Shown: positions 1 to 7,550 of the stretch, piece by piece
Position numbering within the stretch: position 1 is the stretch's first letter
Layout: each line of letters begins with the position of its first letter
Source of the DNA: AWTP1-13 sp039808585
GTDB lineage: Bacteria > Pseudomonadota > Alphaproteobacteria > Rhizobiales > Hyphomicrobiaceae
DNA: 12,985 nt
Assembly (NCBI GenBank): GCA_039808585.1
Contig: JBDHTJ010000147.1
Span: 1-12,985, forward strand
Direction: 5' to 3'
The notes under the pieces: generated by a model
Database searches by the model: none
What the model was told of the DNA's origin: nothing
Seen by the model: the letters and a program-made list of their open reading frames with translations, nothing else
Made by a program: the position numbers and the translations under genes

Positions 1-51
1 GACAAATGGGCGGGCGTCATCCGCCAGGCCGGCATCAGGATGCAGCAATGA
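1..51 (+). CDS. C-terminal end of a probable Bug/TctC-type solute-binding protein (partial)
   Basis: The frame is open from the first base and reads DKWAGVIRQAGIRMQQ before a TGA at 49-51. A tail of the form 'xxWaxViRxAGIkxq' is typical of the Bug (TctC) periplasmic binding proteins of tripartite tricarboxylate transporters, which deliver carboxylates and other organic acids. The stop overlaps the ATG of the next gene in an ATGA (48-51), so the two are probably translationally coupled in one operon. Only 16 residues are visible, so the family call is an inference from a short tail plus context. The presence of a coding end here is better supported than its identity. Confidence 0.5.
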   Translation, partial: DKWAGVIRQAGIRMQQ

Positions 52-530
52 CCGCAAGCGCAGGAACCCCGATATCCCTCACCGTCAACGGGCGTCGACA
101 CAGCATTTCGGCGCCTGATAATGCGCTTCTGCTCGACGTGCTGCGCAATCATCTGGGCCTCATGGCCGTACGCTTCGGCTGCGGGGCCGGCGCATGCGGA
201 GCCTGCAACGTTCTTGTCGACGGACACGCGGTAACAGCCTGCGAAACGCCGTTGTGGTCCGTGGCCGGCAAGAGCGTCACCACGCTGGAAGGCCTCGGTA
301 CGCCCGAAAAGCCTCACGCGCTGCAGACGGCCTTCATCGCCGAGCAGGCGCTCCAGTGCGGCTACTGCACGCCGGGCATCATCGTAACGGCCGCGGCCCT
401 CCTGTCGCGCAATCCGCGCCCCAGCGAGGCCGAAGTGAAGGCGGCGCTGGACCGCAACTTGTGCCGCTGCGGCGCGCATAACCGCATCGTGCGCGCGGTT
501 CTGCGGGCGGCCCAGGAGATGGCATCATGA
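48..530 (+). CDS. (2Fe-2S)-binding small subunit of a molybdenum hydroxylase (IorA/NicA type)
   Basis: This 160-residue protein is the electron-transfer subunit of a two-component molybdenum hydroxylase. It passes electrons from the Mo centre through two [2Fe-2S] clusters. The N-terminal plant-ferredoxin-type domain has C45, C50, C53 and C65 in the usual Cx4Cx2Cx11C spacing. The C-terminal helical domain has the QCGYCTPG motif (C104, C107) and the NLCRCG motif (C139, C141). All eight ligands are present and the length is normal for the family. The frame is open further upstream to an ATG at 6, but the ATG at 48 starts the conserved domain directly and overlaps the preceding stop, so I choose it. 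The gene ends in an ATGA overlap (527-530) with the large-subunit gene. Substrate cannot be read from this subunit. Confidence 0.93.
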   Translation: MTASAGTPISLTVNGRRHSISAPDNALLLDVLRNHLGLMAVRFGCGAGACGACNVLVDGHAVTACETPLWSVAGKSVTTLEGLGTPEKPHALQTAFIAEQALQCGYCTPGIIVTAAALLSRNPRPSEAEVKAALDRNLCRCGAHNRIVRAVLRAAQEMAS

Positions 531-2650
531 GCACAGCCTCCCCCGTCCGGCTGCCAGGCAATCTCAACGCCAACCGGCGCCTGTCGCAATGGCTCGCGAT
601 CGGCAAGGACGGCACCGTCACAATTGCCAGCGGCAAGGTCGAGATCGGCCAGGGCATCCACACGGCGTTGGCCCAGATGGTGGCCGACGAACTCGACGTC
701 GCGATCGGCCGCATCCGCGTCGCCCAACCTTCGACCGCTACGAGCCCCAACGAGGGTGTCACGGCCGGCAGCCTCTCCGTGCAGGACAGCGGCGGCGCCT
801 TACGTCAGGCGGCGGCCGAGGCGCGTGCCATTTATCTCGCGGCGGCCGCACAACGCCTGGGCGTCTCGGCAGAGAGCCTCGCTGTCGAGGATGGCACCAT
901 CGTCGGCCCGGGTAATCTCCGCACGAGCTACTGGGAACTCGCTGACGCCGCCCTGCTGGAGCGCGAGGCCAGCGGAGCCATCAAACCGAAGTCTGCAAAC
1001 GCCAGACAGCTTTCGGGCCATGGCCTGCAGCGTCTCGACGTCCCCGACAAGGTATTCGGAACGCCGCGCTTCCTGCATGATCTGCGCCTGCCCGGTCTCG
1101 CACACGGACGCGTGCTGCGGCCCTCCGGCGTGTTTGCGCGCATCAAGGATTTCGACCCCGCGACCGCTGCTGCCGCACCCGGTGTCCTGGCCGTCGTGCG
1201 GGATGGAAACTTCCTCGGCCTCGTGGCCGAGACCGAAGATCAGGCAGAACGTGCTCTGGCGCTTCTGGCCAAGGCGACGCACTGGGAAGATGGCGAGCCC
1301 CTGCCAGAAGAAGCCGAGCTTCCCCGGTGGCTCAAGGCACAGCAGGCCGAAACCAAGCTTATCAACGAGAAGACAGCCGCGACACCAGGTGACGCCTCAC
1401 GCACGATAAAGCGGGCTTATGGGCGCCCCTACATTGCGCACGCCTCTCTCGGGCCCTCCTGTGCCATCGCACACTGGAAGGGCGACGCGTTGGAGGTGTG
1501 GTCACACACGCAGGGCATTTTCAACCTGCGCATCGACCTGGCGAAAGTCACGGGCCCGCCTGAGAGCGCTATCACCGTCTCGCATGCAGAGGGTGCGGGC
1601 TGCTATGGTCATAACGGCGCCGACGATGTGGCGCTCGACGCCGTGCTGCTCGCGCGCGCGGTGCCCGGACGGCCCGTGCGGGTGCGCTGGTCGAGGGCCG
1701 ACGAGCTTGCCTGGTCGCCCGTCGGGGCTTCGGCCGAGATCGAGATCGAGGCGGACGTCGATACCGCTGGCGCCGTCGTCGGCTGGCGTCACGACGTGTG
1801 GAGCAACGGGCACGTATCTCGCCCCGGGCGCGGCGCGACGCCGACGCTGCTCGCCGGCTACCATCTCGAGAAGCCCTTCCCGCGCTTGCCGACGCAGGAC
1901 CCGCCGATGGCCGGTGGGGGCGGCTCGGAGAGGAATGCCGTTCCCGAGTATGCATTCCCCGCCTGGCGCATCCGCAATCATCGGCTGCTCGTCATGCCGC
2001 TCCGGGTATCCTCGCTGCGGACGCTCGGCGCGCACGCCAACGTCTTCGCCATCGAAAGCTTTATCGACGAACTGTGCGCCGAGACCGGCCAGGAGCCCCT
2101 GGATTTCCGGCTTCGTCATCTCATCGATCCTCGCTCACGTGCAGTGATCGAGGCGGCGACGGAAAAAGCGGGTTACCGCAGCTTCAAGAGCGGCGACGGC
2201 AGGGGCCTGGGCCTCGCCTTCGCACGCTACAAGAACACGGGCGCCTTCCTTGCATGCGTGGCAGAGGTGGAAGGCGGCGCCGAGCTTGTCGTCAAGCGCC
2301 TCACGTGCGCCGTGGATGTGGGCGAAGTGATCAACCGCGACGGCCTGGTCAACCAGATCGAGGGCGGCGCCATACAAGCCACGAGTTGGACGCTGAAGGA
2401 GGCGGTGCGCTTCGACAGGCACCGCATCACCAGCGACAGCTGGGACAGCTATCCCATCCTGCGCTTCTCGGAGGTGCCGGCCGTGGACGTGCTGGTTCTC
2501 GATCGCCCACAAGAGCCGACGCTTGGCGCCGGTGAAGCAGCGCACGGCCCCGTCACCGCAGCCATCGCCAACGCGGTTGCCAGCGCATTGGGCGTGCGCG
2601 TGCGCCATCTTCCCATTACCCGCGATGCCATCTTGGCAGCGATGGCATGA
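527..2650 (+). CDS. molybdopterin-binding large subunit of a xanthine dehydrogenase-family hydroxylase (IorB/NicB type)
   Basis: This 707-residue catalytic subunit binds Mo-molybdopterin and hydroxylates a substrate at an electron-poor carbon using water-derived oxygen. Visible landmarks are an N-terminal molybdopterin segment (GKVEIGQGIH around residues 36-45, Q42), an Ald_Xan_dh a/b-hammerhead-like part from about 165 (DVPDKVFGTPRFLHDLRLPG), a cofactor loop GCYGHNGADD near 358-367, and GGGGSERNAVPEY near 464. The C-terminal motif GAGEAAHGP places the expected catalytic base at E670. The N-terminal position of the GQG segment and the two-subunit arrangement resemble isoquinoline 1-oxidoreductase and nicotinate dehydrogenase, not the three-subunit xanthine dehydrogenases. 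There is no twin-arginine signal and no C-terminal cytochrome c domain, so the enzyme looks cytoplasmic and its electron acceptor is not encoded here. The start is fixed by the 4-base overlap with the small-subunit gene. Substrate is unknown. Confidence 0.9.
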   Translation: MSTASPVRLPGNLNANRRLSQWLAIGKDGTVTIASGKVEIGQGIHTALAQMVADELDVAIGRIRVAQPSTATSPNEGVTAGSLSVQDSGGALRQAAAEARAIYLAAAAQRLGVSAESLAVEDGTIVGPGNLRTSYWELADAALLEREASGAIKPKSANARQLSGHGLQRLDVPDKVFGTPRFLHDLRLPGLAHGRVLRPSGVFARIKDFDPATAAAAPGVLAVVRDGNFLGLVAETEDQAERALALLAKATHWEDGEPLPEEAELPRWLKAQQAETKLINEKTAATPGDASRTIKRAYGRPYIAHASLGPSCAIAHWKGDALEVWSHTQGIFNLRIDLAKVTGPPESAITVSHAEGAGCYGHNGADDVALDAVLLARAVPGRPVRVRWSRADELAWSPVGASAEIEIEADVDTAGAVVGWRHDVWSNGHVSRPGRGATPTLLAGYHLEKPFPRLPTQDPPMAGGGGSERNAVPEYAFPAWRIRNHRLLVMPLRVSSLRTLGAHANVFAIESFIDELCAETGQEPLDFRLRHLIDPRSRAVIEAATEKAGYRSFKSGDGRGLGLAFARYKNTGAFLACVAEVEGGAELVVKRLTCAVDVGEVINRDGLVNQIEGGAIQATSWTLKEAVRFDRHRITSDSWDSYPILRFSEVPAVDVLVLDRPQEPTLGAGEAAHGPVTAAIANAVASALGVRVRHLPITRDAILAAMA

Positions 2651-2672
2651 GCCTCAGGACCGAAGGACATAC

Positions 2673-3371
2673 ATGCATATTCACGTGCTGAGCGGCGGTG
2701 CCGCACAAGGCCTCGTGCAATCGGTGGCCGAGGCCTTCCGGAACGAGACGGGGCTCGAGATCGCGGGCACGTTCGGTGCCGTGGGCGCCATGCGCGAGAA
2801 GCTCATCGGCGGCGCGCCCGCCGACCTCCTGATCCTGACGAAGGCGCTGATCGCGAGCCTCGAGACGGGCAACCACGTCGCGCTTGGCACTGCTTTGGAC
2901 GTCGGCGTGGTCCGCACCGGCGTGGCCGTGCGCGAAGGCGATGCTGCACCAGCCATCGCAGGTGCAGAAAACCTGCGCGCCGCGCTTCATGCCGCCGACG
3001 GCATCTATTTCCCCGATCCGAAGCTTGCCACTGCCGGCATCCATTTCGCGAAGGTGCTGGCCTCGCTCGGCATCAAGGCAGATGCCAACCCGCGCCTTCT
3101 CACATTCCCCAACGGCGCCACCGCTATGAAGGCCCTGGCCGCCAGCCCGCTCGACCACCCGATCGGCTGCACGCAAGTGACGGAGATCCTCAATACGCCG
3201 AAGGTGCGTCTCGTGGGTCTGCTGCCGAAGGAGTTCGAGCTTGCGACCGTCTACACCGCGGGCGTGACAACGAGCGCCAAATACCCGCGCGAAGCCGCCC
3301 GTCTCGCCCAGATGCTGATAGCGCCCGAGGCGAAGGTGCACCGCGACCGCCTCGGCTTTGAGGCGCAATGA
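2673..3371 (+). CDS. ModA-like substrate-binding protein without a signal peptide
   Basis: The 232-residue product starts directly in the mature fold of a type II periplasmic binding protein: MHIHVLSGGAAQG, then GAVGAMREKLIGGAPADLLIL (about residues 35-55). The GAPAD segment is the ModA/Wtp-family signature (COG0725). The ATG at 2673 is preceded by a GAAGGA ribosome site about 5 bases away. The frame is open upstream to an ATG at 2523, but that would overlap the large-subunit gene by 128 bases, and the extra sequence (PSPQPSPTR...) has no signal-peptide character. So the protein appears to be cytoplasmic, unlike a transporter component. It lies 22 bases after the hydroxylase large subunit, which suggests the same operon. 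A role in binding molybdate, cofactor or pathway substrate inside the cell is inference. The gene converges with the next one, leaving 10 bases. Confidence 0.82.
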   Translation: MHIHVLSGGAAQGLVQSVAEAFRNETGLEIAGTFGAVGAMREKLIGGAPADLLILTKALIASLETGNHVALGTALDVGVVRTGVAVREGDAAPAIAGAENLRAALHAADGIYFPDPKLATAGIHFAKVLASLGIKADANPRLLTFPNGATAMKALAASPLDHPIGCTQVTEILNTPKVRLVGLLPKEFELATVYTAGVTTSAKYPREAARLAQMLIAPEAKVHRDRLGFEAQ

Positions 3372-3381
3372 AGAAACCCTC

Positions 3382-4179
3382 TCAGCCTCCGCCGAGCTTG
3401 AGCTTCATCATGCTCATGTAGAGGTCGGTGCTGATGCTGACCGGCCCCGTGTCGAAGGTGTTGGAGCCGGAAAATAGCGACGAGGCGATATCGCTGCCGG
3501 TGTTGTTGGCGACATCCCACTTGGCGGTGAACTTCTTGATGATCTTGTCGACCTTGGCGGGGTCCTGCAGATCCTTGACGTCGAGCACCTTCTTGATGTT
3601 GCTCGCCTGCACCGCGATATCCTGCGCCGAAGACATCGGCGAGACATCGAACGCTGTCTGGTAGACCTTCAACAGCGCCTTGTCGGCCAGGATGCCATAG
3701 GGACTGGTGACATCCGCGGCCTTACGCTTGAAATACAGCGCCAGCCGGACGCCTTCATTGTCTTGTCCGGCCTCGCTCTCGAGTTGCTGGCGCATATACT
3801 GGTCGACGGTGGTCTTCTGCACCGCTTCCGTGGCGGTTGTGGCAGGCCCCAACGCCTTGAAATCGAAAGCCTTCGCGAGCGCCTTGAAGCGCGGATCGTT
3901 CATCCTGTTGGCGAGCGCCTTGCTGTCGTCGGGGCCGCCTTCCAGAACTTTCCGGATCAGCGCCTTGGCGTAGGTGAGATCCTCCATACCGAAGGCCTTC
4001 ATCACATAGCGGTAGACGCGCTGGTTCTTGAACAAGTCGTCGACCGATTTGATGTCGCCGATGTGCGCCTTGTAGTAGTCCGTCTCGCGCTTGACATCAG
4101 GCTCCTTGGCGGTGCGCGCCAGGGACTTCGTGAGGTCCTTCGTGATGAGGTTGTAGGACGTATACGTGGACGACAGCAC
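3382..4179 (-). CDS. DUF1217 domain protein (flagellum-associated family)
   Basis: The 265-residue, Lys- and Asp-rich, mainly helical protein has no signal peptide or membrane segment. Its N-terminal part (VDDLFKNQRVYRYVMKAFGMED, then LIRKVLEGG) and the following NRMNDPRFKALAKAFDF segment match the pattern of DUF1217 proteins. In rhizobia these are often encoded in flagellar clusters near flgF. The start is a GTG at 4179, chosen because GGAGG lies at 4190-4186, six bases upstream, and because the conserved N-terminus begins there. No other flagellar gene lies in the window, so it is an isolated copy here. Its molecular function is not known. It ends 10 bases from the convergent ModA-like gene with no clear terminator. 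Confidence 0.8.
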   Translation of the reverse strand: MLSSTYTSYNLITKDLTKSLARTAKEPDVKRETDYYKAHIGDIKSVDDLFKNQRVYRYVMKAFGMEDLTYAKALIRKVLEGGPDDSKALANRMNDPRFKALAKAFDFKALGPATTATEAVQKTTVDQYMRQQLESEAGQDNEGVRLALYFKRKAADVTSPYGILADKALLKVYQTAFDVSPMSSAQDIAVQASNIKKVLDVKDLQDPAKVDKIIKKFTAKWDVANNTGSDIASSLFSGSNTFDTGPVSISTDLYMSMMKLKLGGG

Positions 4180-4363
4180 GGGCAGCCTCCAGATGAGGCC
4201 TCCGACAATAAGCCCGAGTGTTTACCCGAAACTTACCTGTTCCAACCCAACGCGCCCCGGCAGCAAGAATTCGGCGTTTCGGGCCCCTTCTCGGCAGCTT
4301 TGAAGGCCTGGAACAGGCTCGTGATGCAGATTAAAGTGCGGCCGCAACCGGAGGTGCACACCC
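4180..4363. other. divergent intergenic region
   Basis: These 184 bases separate two divergent genes and must carry both promoters unless transcription enters from outside. I see good ribosome sites on both sides: GGAGG for the leftward gene at 4190-4186 and GGAGGTG at 4350-4356 for the rightward gene. Weak promoter-like hexamers occur (TTGAAG near 4303 on +, TTGGAA near 4246 on -), but neither has a convincing partner at 16-18 bases. No reading frame here looks coding. Confidence 0.5.
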
Positions 4364-4975
4364 ATGAGCGATCTGATCACCAGCGAGGCGGAACTGGACG
4401 CCATCTACGGCCCTTCGCCGGAAGCGGCCATCATCAAGGAGATCGATCACATCTCCGACCACTACCGCACCTTCATCGAGGCTTCGCCGTTCGTGATCCT
4501 TGCAACGTCCGGCCCCGGGGGCATGGACTGCTCTCCGCGCGGCGACCCGAAGGGCTTCGTGCGCGTCGTCGACAAGAAGACGCTGATGATCCCCGACAGG
4601 CGCGGCAACAACCGAGTCGACTCGCTGCGCAACATCGTGCGCGACCCGCGCGTCGGCTTGCTGTTCCTGGTGCCGGGCGTCGGCGAGACGATGCGCGTCA
4701 ATGGCACGGCGAAGCTCTCTCGCGACCCGGAACTGTGCAAGAGCTTCGAGATGCAGGGCAAGGTGCCGTCCTGCGTGATCGTGGTGACGGCAGAGCGCGT
4801 CTACCCGCAGTGCCAGAAGGCGCTTGTGCGCTCCAAGCTGTGGGACCCCGCCCAGCATATCCCCCGTTCGGAGCTGCCGACGGTGGGACAGATGGTGCAG
4901 GCCATAAAGGCAGACTTCGACGGAAAGACCTACGACGCCAACTACCCCGAGCGCCTGCGGCAGACGATCTACTGA
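4364..4975 (+). CDS. pyridoxamine 5'-phosphate oxidase-family FMN protein (MSMEG_1061 type)
   Basis: This 203-residue split-barrel flavoprotein has the PNPOx-like core: FVILATSGPGGMDCSPRGD (about residues 43-61), then LMIPDRRGNNRVDSLRNI (74-91), DPRVGLLFLVPG and MRVNGTAKLS. The GGMDCSPRGDPKGFV signature and the RRGNNRVDSL segment fit the MSMEG_1061-type FMN-dependent PPOX subgroup better than true PdxH, which ends differently. Members may bind FMN, F420 or haem, and the reaction of this subgroup is not established. The ATG at 4364 has GGAGGTG seven bases upstream. The gene stands alone, and a strong hairpin follows its stop. It is probably a cytoplasmic redox or detoxification protein; the substrate is unknown. 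Confidence 0.85.
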   Translation: MSDLITSEAELDAIYGPSPEAAIIKEIDHISDHYRTFIEASPFVILATSGPGGMDCSPRGDPKGFVRVVDKKTLMIPDRRGNNRVDSLRNIVRDPRVGLLFLVPGVGETMRVNGTAKLSRDPELCKSFEMQGKVPSCVIVVTAERVYPQCQKALVRSKLWDPAQHIPRSELPTVGQMVQAIKADFDGKTYDANYPERLRQTIY

Positions 4976-4981
4976 TCGCCC

Positions 4982-5010
4982 GGCTGGCGCTGCTCAATGC
5001 AGCACCGGCC
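4982..5010. terminator. hairpin between convergent genes, likely bidirectional terminator
   Basis: An inverted repeat pairs 4982-4993 with 4999-5010 in 11 of 12 positions, with one C/A mismatch, one G-T wobble and a TCAAT loop. It starts six bases after the PPOX-family stop and covers the stop of the opposing gene. There is only a short CTTT tract on the + side, so it is not a classic U-tailed terminator. Position between two convergent gene ends is the main support. Confidence 0.5.
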
Positions 5011-5935
5011 CCTTTAGGAAATCACGCCGGTCGCCCGAGTGCACGTTGAGGGAGCGCACGCGCCCCTCGCGGCTGATCGTCAACGGCACTTCCACGCCCG
5101 CCGGTCCCAGGCTCCACACGCGCCGGAACAGATCCGCAAGCGAGCTCACACGGCCTCCAGCCACGTCCAGGATCACGTCCCCCACCTGCAGGCGCGCGTC
5201 CTGTGCCGGCCCCTTGGCTGCAACACCGAGAACGGCAATGCCACCTTCCAGTTCCGAGGCGTAAAGGCCTAGCCAGGGCCGAGCCGGCTTGTTCGGCCGC
5301 CCGATGGTCACGAGATCATCCAGGATAGGTTTCAAGAGGTCGATGGGCACGACCATGTTCGCGTCCTCGAGATTCCGCCCGCCAGCCGAGCGCTGGATTT
5401 GCAGCGAACCGATGCCGATCAGTTCACCCGCTGAATTGATGAGGGCCGTGCCGCCCCAATTCGGATGTGCCGGAGCCGTGAAGATCGCCTCATCGAGTAC
5501 ATACTCCCAGTAACCCGCGAATTCCTGCTTGGCGATGATCCGCGCCGCCACCGCGTGCGCGATACCGCCGCCCCCCGCCACCACCACATCATCACCCACG
5601 CGGGCCGTGGCAGAGCTGCCGATGGGCAAGACAGGCAGGTCGACGCGCGCCAGCAACTGCACCAAGCCGAAGCCTGTCTCCTGGTCGAAGGCCACGACAT
5701 GGCCCGGCAACACCTTGCCACCGGCAAGCGTCACCCAGACCGTCTGCGCCTCGGTAATGAGATAGCCGATCGTGAGCACCAGGCCGTCGCGCCTGATGAC
5801 GACGCCGTTGCCAGCGCGCTCCGTCCCCAGCGTTTCCGCCGTGAAGGCATCCGGCGGGATCACCGCGCGCACACTCACCACGGCGCGCAAGACGTCCTCG
5901 AGATCGTAGTCGTAGTCCTGTGGCTTGGGCTGCAA
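4994..5935 (-). CDS. HtrA-like trypsin-fold/PDZ protein lacking the catalytic triad (pseudoprotease)
   Basis: The 313-residue protein has the layout of an S1C (HtrA/Deg) protease. A trypsin-like domain spans about residues 12-205, and a PDZ domain about 220-300 (RPWLGLYASE, QVGDVILDVAGG). The catalytic positions do not match. The usual TNNHVV reads TIGYLI (His to Y58), the usual DPETDLAVL reads DQETGFGLV (Asp to G88), and the usual GNSGGPL reads PNWGGTAL (Ser to W160). The fold is well kept and the frame intact, so it is probably a non-proteolytic scaffold or peptide-binding protein, not a decaying gene. I choose a TTG start at 5935, with GGGAG at 5946-5942 six bases upstream. The only in-frame ATG lies far inside the photolyase gene. 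No signal peptide or membrane anchor is visible, which is unusual because most HtrA proteins act in the periplasm. Confidence 0.8.
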   Translation of the reverse strand: MQPKPQDYDYDLEDVLRAVVSVRAVIPPDAFTAETLGTERAGNGVVIRRDGLVLTIGYLITEAQTVWVTLAGGKVLPGHVVAFDQETGFGLVQLLARVDLPVLPIGSSATARVGDDVVVAGGGGIAHAVAARIIAKQEFAGYWEYVLDEAIFTAPAHPNWGGTALINSAGELIGIGSLQIQRSAGGRNLEDANMVVPIDLLKPILDDLVTIGRPNKPARPWLGLYASELEGGIAVLGVAAKGPAQDARLQVGDVILDVAGGRVSSLADLFRRVWSLGPAGVEVPLTISREGRVRSLNVHSGDRRDFLKGPVLH

Positions 5936-5963
5936 GTGCGGCTCCCGGGTAAGACAGTGCAGC

Positions 5964-5992
5964 CTTATAAGATTAGACCGGCTTTCCGGTTG
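5964..5992 (-). promoter_or_regulatory. possible promoter of the HtrA-like gene
   Basis: On the minus strand, TATAAG (5969-5964) lies about 28 bases upstream of the proposed TTG start and is a good -10 hexamer. The -35 position at a 17-base spacing (CAACCG, 5992-5987) is poor. A short hairpin (ACCGG-CTTT-CCGGT, 5977-5990) sits in the spacer and may instead mark the end of the photolyase transcript. The 112-base gap before this gene, compared with the tight spacing upstream, supports separate expression. Confidence 0.35.
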
Positions 5993-6047
5993 CGGCGAGA
6001 TGCATTTCGGCGTGGCGGCATCGTTGCCGTGGCCGAACCCGAAAAGG

Positions 6048-7514
6048 TCACGATTTCGGCAGCTTGGCAAACGCGGACAGCGCCCTCTCACGCCCCACGT
6101 CGAGGTCGACGAGCGGAGCTGGATAGGTCTTCCCGATCGCCACGCCTGCAGCCGAAAGCACCATCGCGGGTGCCTCCCAGGGCTTGAAGAGGTGGGGCGC
6201 AGGCAGCTTGGCAAGCTCTGGCACCCAGCGCCTGATGTAGGCGCCTTCCGGATCGAACTTTGCCGCCTGCAGCACGGGGTTGAAAACGCGGAAGTAGGGG
6301 GCAGCGTCCGCGCCGGAGCCTGCCACCCATTGCCAGCTCGCCGGATTGTTCGCGGGATCGGCATCCACCAGCGTGTCCCAGAACCATCTTTCGCCTGCGC
6401 GCCAGTCGATCATCAGGTGCTTGATGAGATAGGACGCCGCAATCATCCGCACACGGTTATGCATATAGCCCGTGTGCCAGAGTTCGCGCATGCCGGCATC
6501 GACGATGGGCACGCCAGTCGCACCCTGCTGCCAGGCCCGCAGAGCGCGCGCATCATCCCGCCAGGGAAAGCCGTCGAACCTCCGAGCGAAGTTTTGCGTG
6601 GCGAGGTCCGGGTTGTGAAAAAGCAGGTGATAGGAAAACTCGCGCCATCCCAATTCCGACAGCACCTTGTTGCGATCGGCCTGGGAGGCCTCCGGCGCCT
6701 CCCCGCGCGAAGCCTCCACCGCATGCCAGACCTGGCGCGGGCTTATCTCTCCGAAGCGCAGATGCGGCGACAGCCGCGACGTGTGCGCAAGATCTATACG
6801 GTCACGGCCATCTGCATAGCCGCGCAGATTGCTGCGCACGAAGGTCGTGAGAAGGCGTTGCGCGCCGTCCTCTCCCGGCGTCCATGTCTGGCCGAGACCA
6901 GCGTCCCATTTGATCCGAGGCAGCAGGCGGAGCGACGCCAGCGGGCGAGCCGCGATGGAAGACGGAAGCGCCATGGATTGCAGCCGCTCCGGCACGGGCA
7001 GCGGCGGCGGTGGCAGGATAGCCTGCGTGAGCGCGCGATAGAACGGCGAGAAGACACGGAACGAAGCCCCTGCCTGCGTTCTCACCTCCCAGGGCTCGGC
7101 GATGAGATGATCGTTGAAGCTCTCAACCGCGATCCCCCGCTCGCAGAGGGCCGTCTTTACGCGGGCATCTATCTCCCGCTCGCTCTTGCCATAGCGGCGG
7201 CTCCACGTGACGAGCCTCGCCCCGATTTCCTGGGCAAAGGCCGTCACGACGTCGAAGGCAGGCCCCTCCAGTATCGTCAACGAACCGCCGCGCGCACGCA
7301 GGCCCGCATCGAGAGCTTCGAGCGCGTGATGCAGCCACCACCGCGAAGCACCCCCGAGGCGGCGAATGCCGTCGCTGGCTTCGTCGTGGACGTAGAGCGC
7401 CACGATGGGACCACCGTTCTCGACAGCGGCATGAAGCGCACGGTTGTCCGCAAGACGCAGGTCGTCGCGGAACCAGACGATCGCAGGGCTTTCAGACGAT
7501 TTCGGACGGGGCAT
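6048..7514 (-). CDS. phrB: deoxyribodipyrimidine photo-lyase (class I CPD photolyase)
   Basis: This 488-residue flavoenzyme would split UV-induced cyclobutane pyrimidine dimers using blue light. The N-terminal Rossmann antenna domain starts with IVWFRDDLRLADN. The C-terminal FAD domain has ELGWREFSYHLLFHNPDL, GFPWRDD, TGVPIVDAGMRELWHTGYMHNR and MIDWRAGERWFWDTLVDADPANN. The NNPASWQW motif (residues 389-396) and DAAPYFRVFNP match bacterial class I photolyases, including the tryptophans expected near FAD. The antenna cofactor cannot be assigned. I take the ATG at 7514, which leaves a normal-length N-terminus. A GTG at 7535 is an alternative; neither has a strong ribosome site. The gene follows the transporter stop by 36 bases and probably belongs to the same leftward transcript. 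Confidence 0.93.
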   Translation of the reverse strand: MPRPKSSESPAIVWFRDDLRLADNRALHAAVENGGPIVALYVHDEASDGIRRLGGASRWWLHHALEALDAGLRARGGSLTILEGPAFDVVTAFAQEIGARLVTWSRRYGKSEREIDARVKTALCERGIAVESFNDHLIAEPWEVRTQAGASFRVFSPFYRALTQAILPPPPLPVPERLQSMALPSSIAARPLASLRLLPRIKWDAGLGQTWTPGEDGAQRLLTTFVRSNLRGYADGRDRIDLAHTSRLSPHLRFGEISPRQVWHAVEASRGEAPEASQADRNKVLSELGWREFSYHLLFHNPDLATQNFARRFDGFPWRDDARALRAWQQGATGVPIVDAGMRELWHTGYMHNRVRMIAASYLIKHLMIDWRAGERWFWDTLVDADPANNPASWQWVAGSGADAAPYFRVFNPVLQAAKFDPEGAYIRRWVPELAKLPAPHLFKPWEAPAMVLSAAGVAIGKTYPAPLVDLDVGRERALSAFAKLPKS

Positions 7515-7550
7515 GCGCTTTATACGAACAAGCACCCGTCGCGGATCGCA

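Noticed and set aside
2523..2672. Longer start for the ModA-like protein
   Set aside because: It overlaps the large-subunit gene by 128 bases and gives a Pro/Arg-rich stretch that is not a signal peptide. The ATG at 2673 has the ribosome site.
3763..5049. A 428-codon open frame on the + strand
   Set aside because: It runs antisense to the DUF1217 gene and then out of frame through the PPOX-family gene. The composition is Arg-rich and changes along its length; no ribosome site.
5977..5990. ACCGG-CTTT-CCGGT hairpin as a photolyase terminator
   Set aside because: The stem has only five pairs, no U-tract follows on the minus strand, and it lies in a possible promoter spacer. Noted, but not called as a terminator.
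5936..6364. N-terminal extension of the HtrA-like protein to an ATG at 6364
   Set aside because: The extension lies mostly inside the photolyase gene in another frame and is Arg/Ser/Pro-rich without domain character. The TTG at 5935 has a ribosome site.
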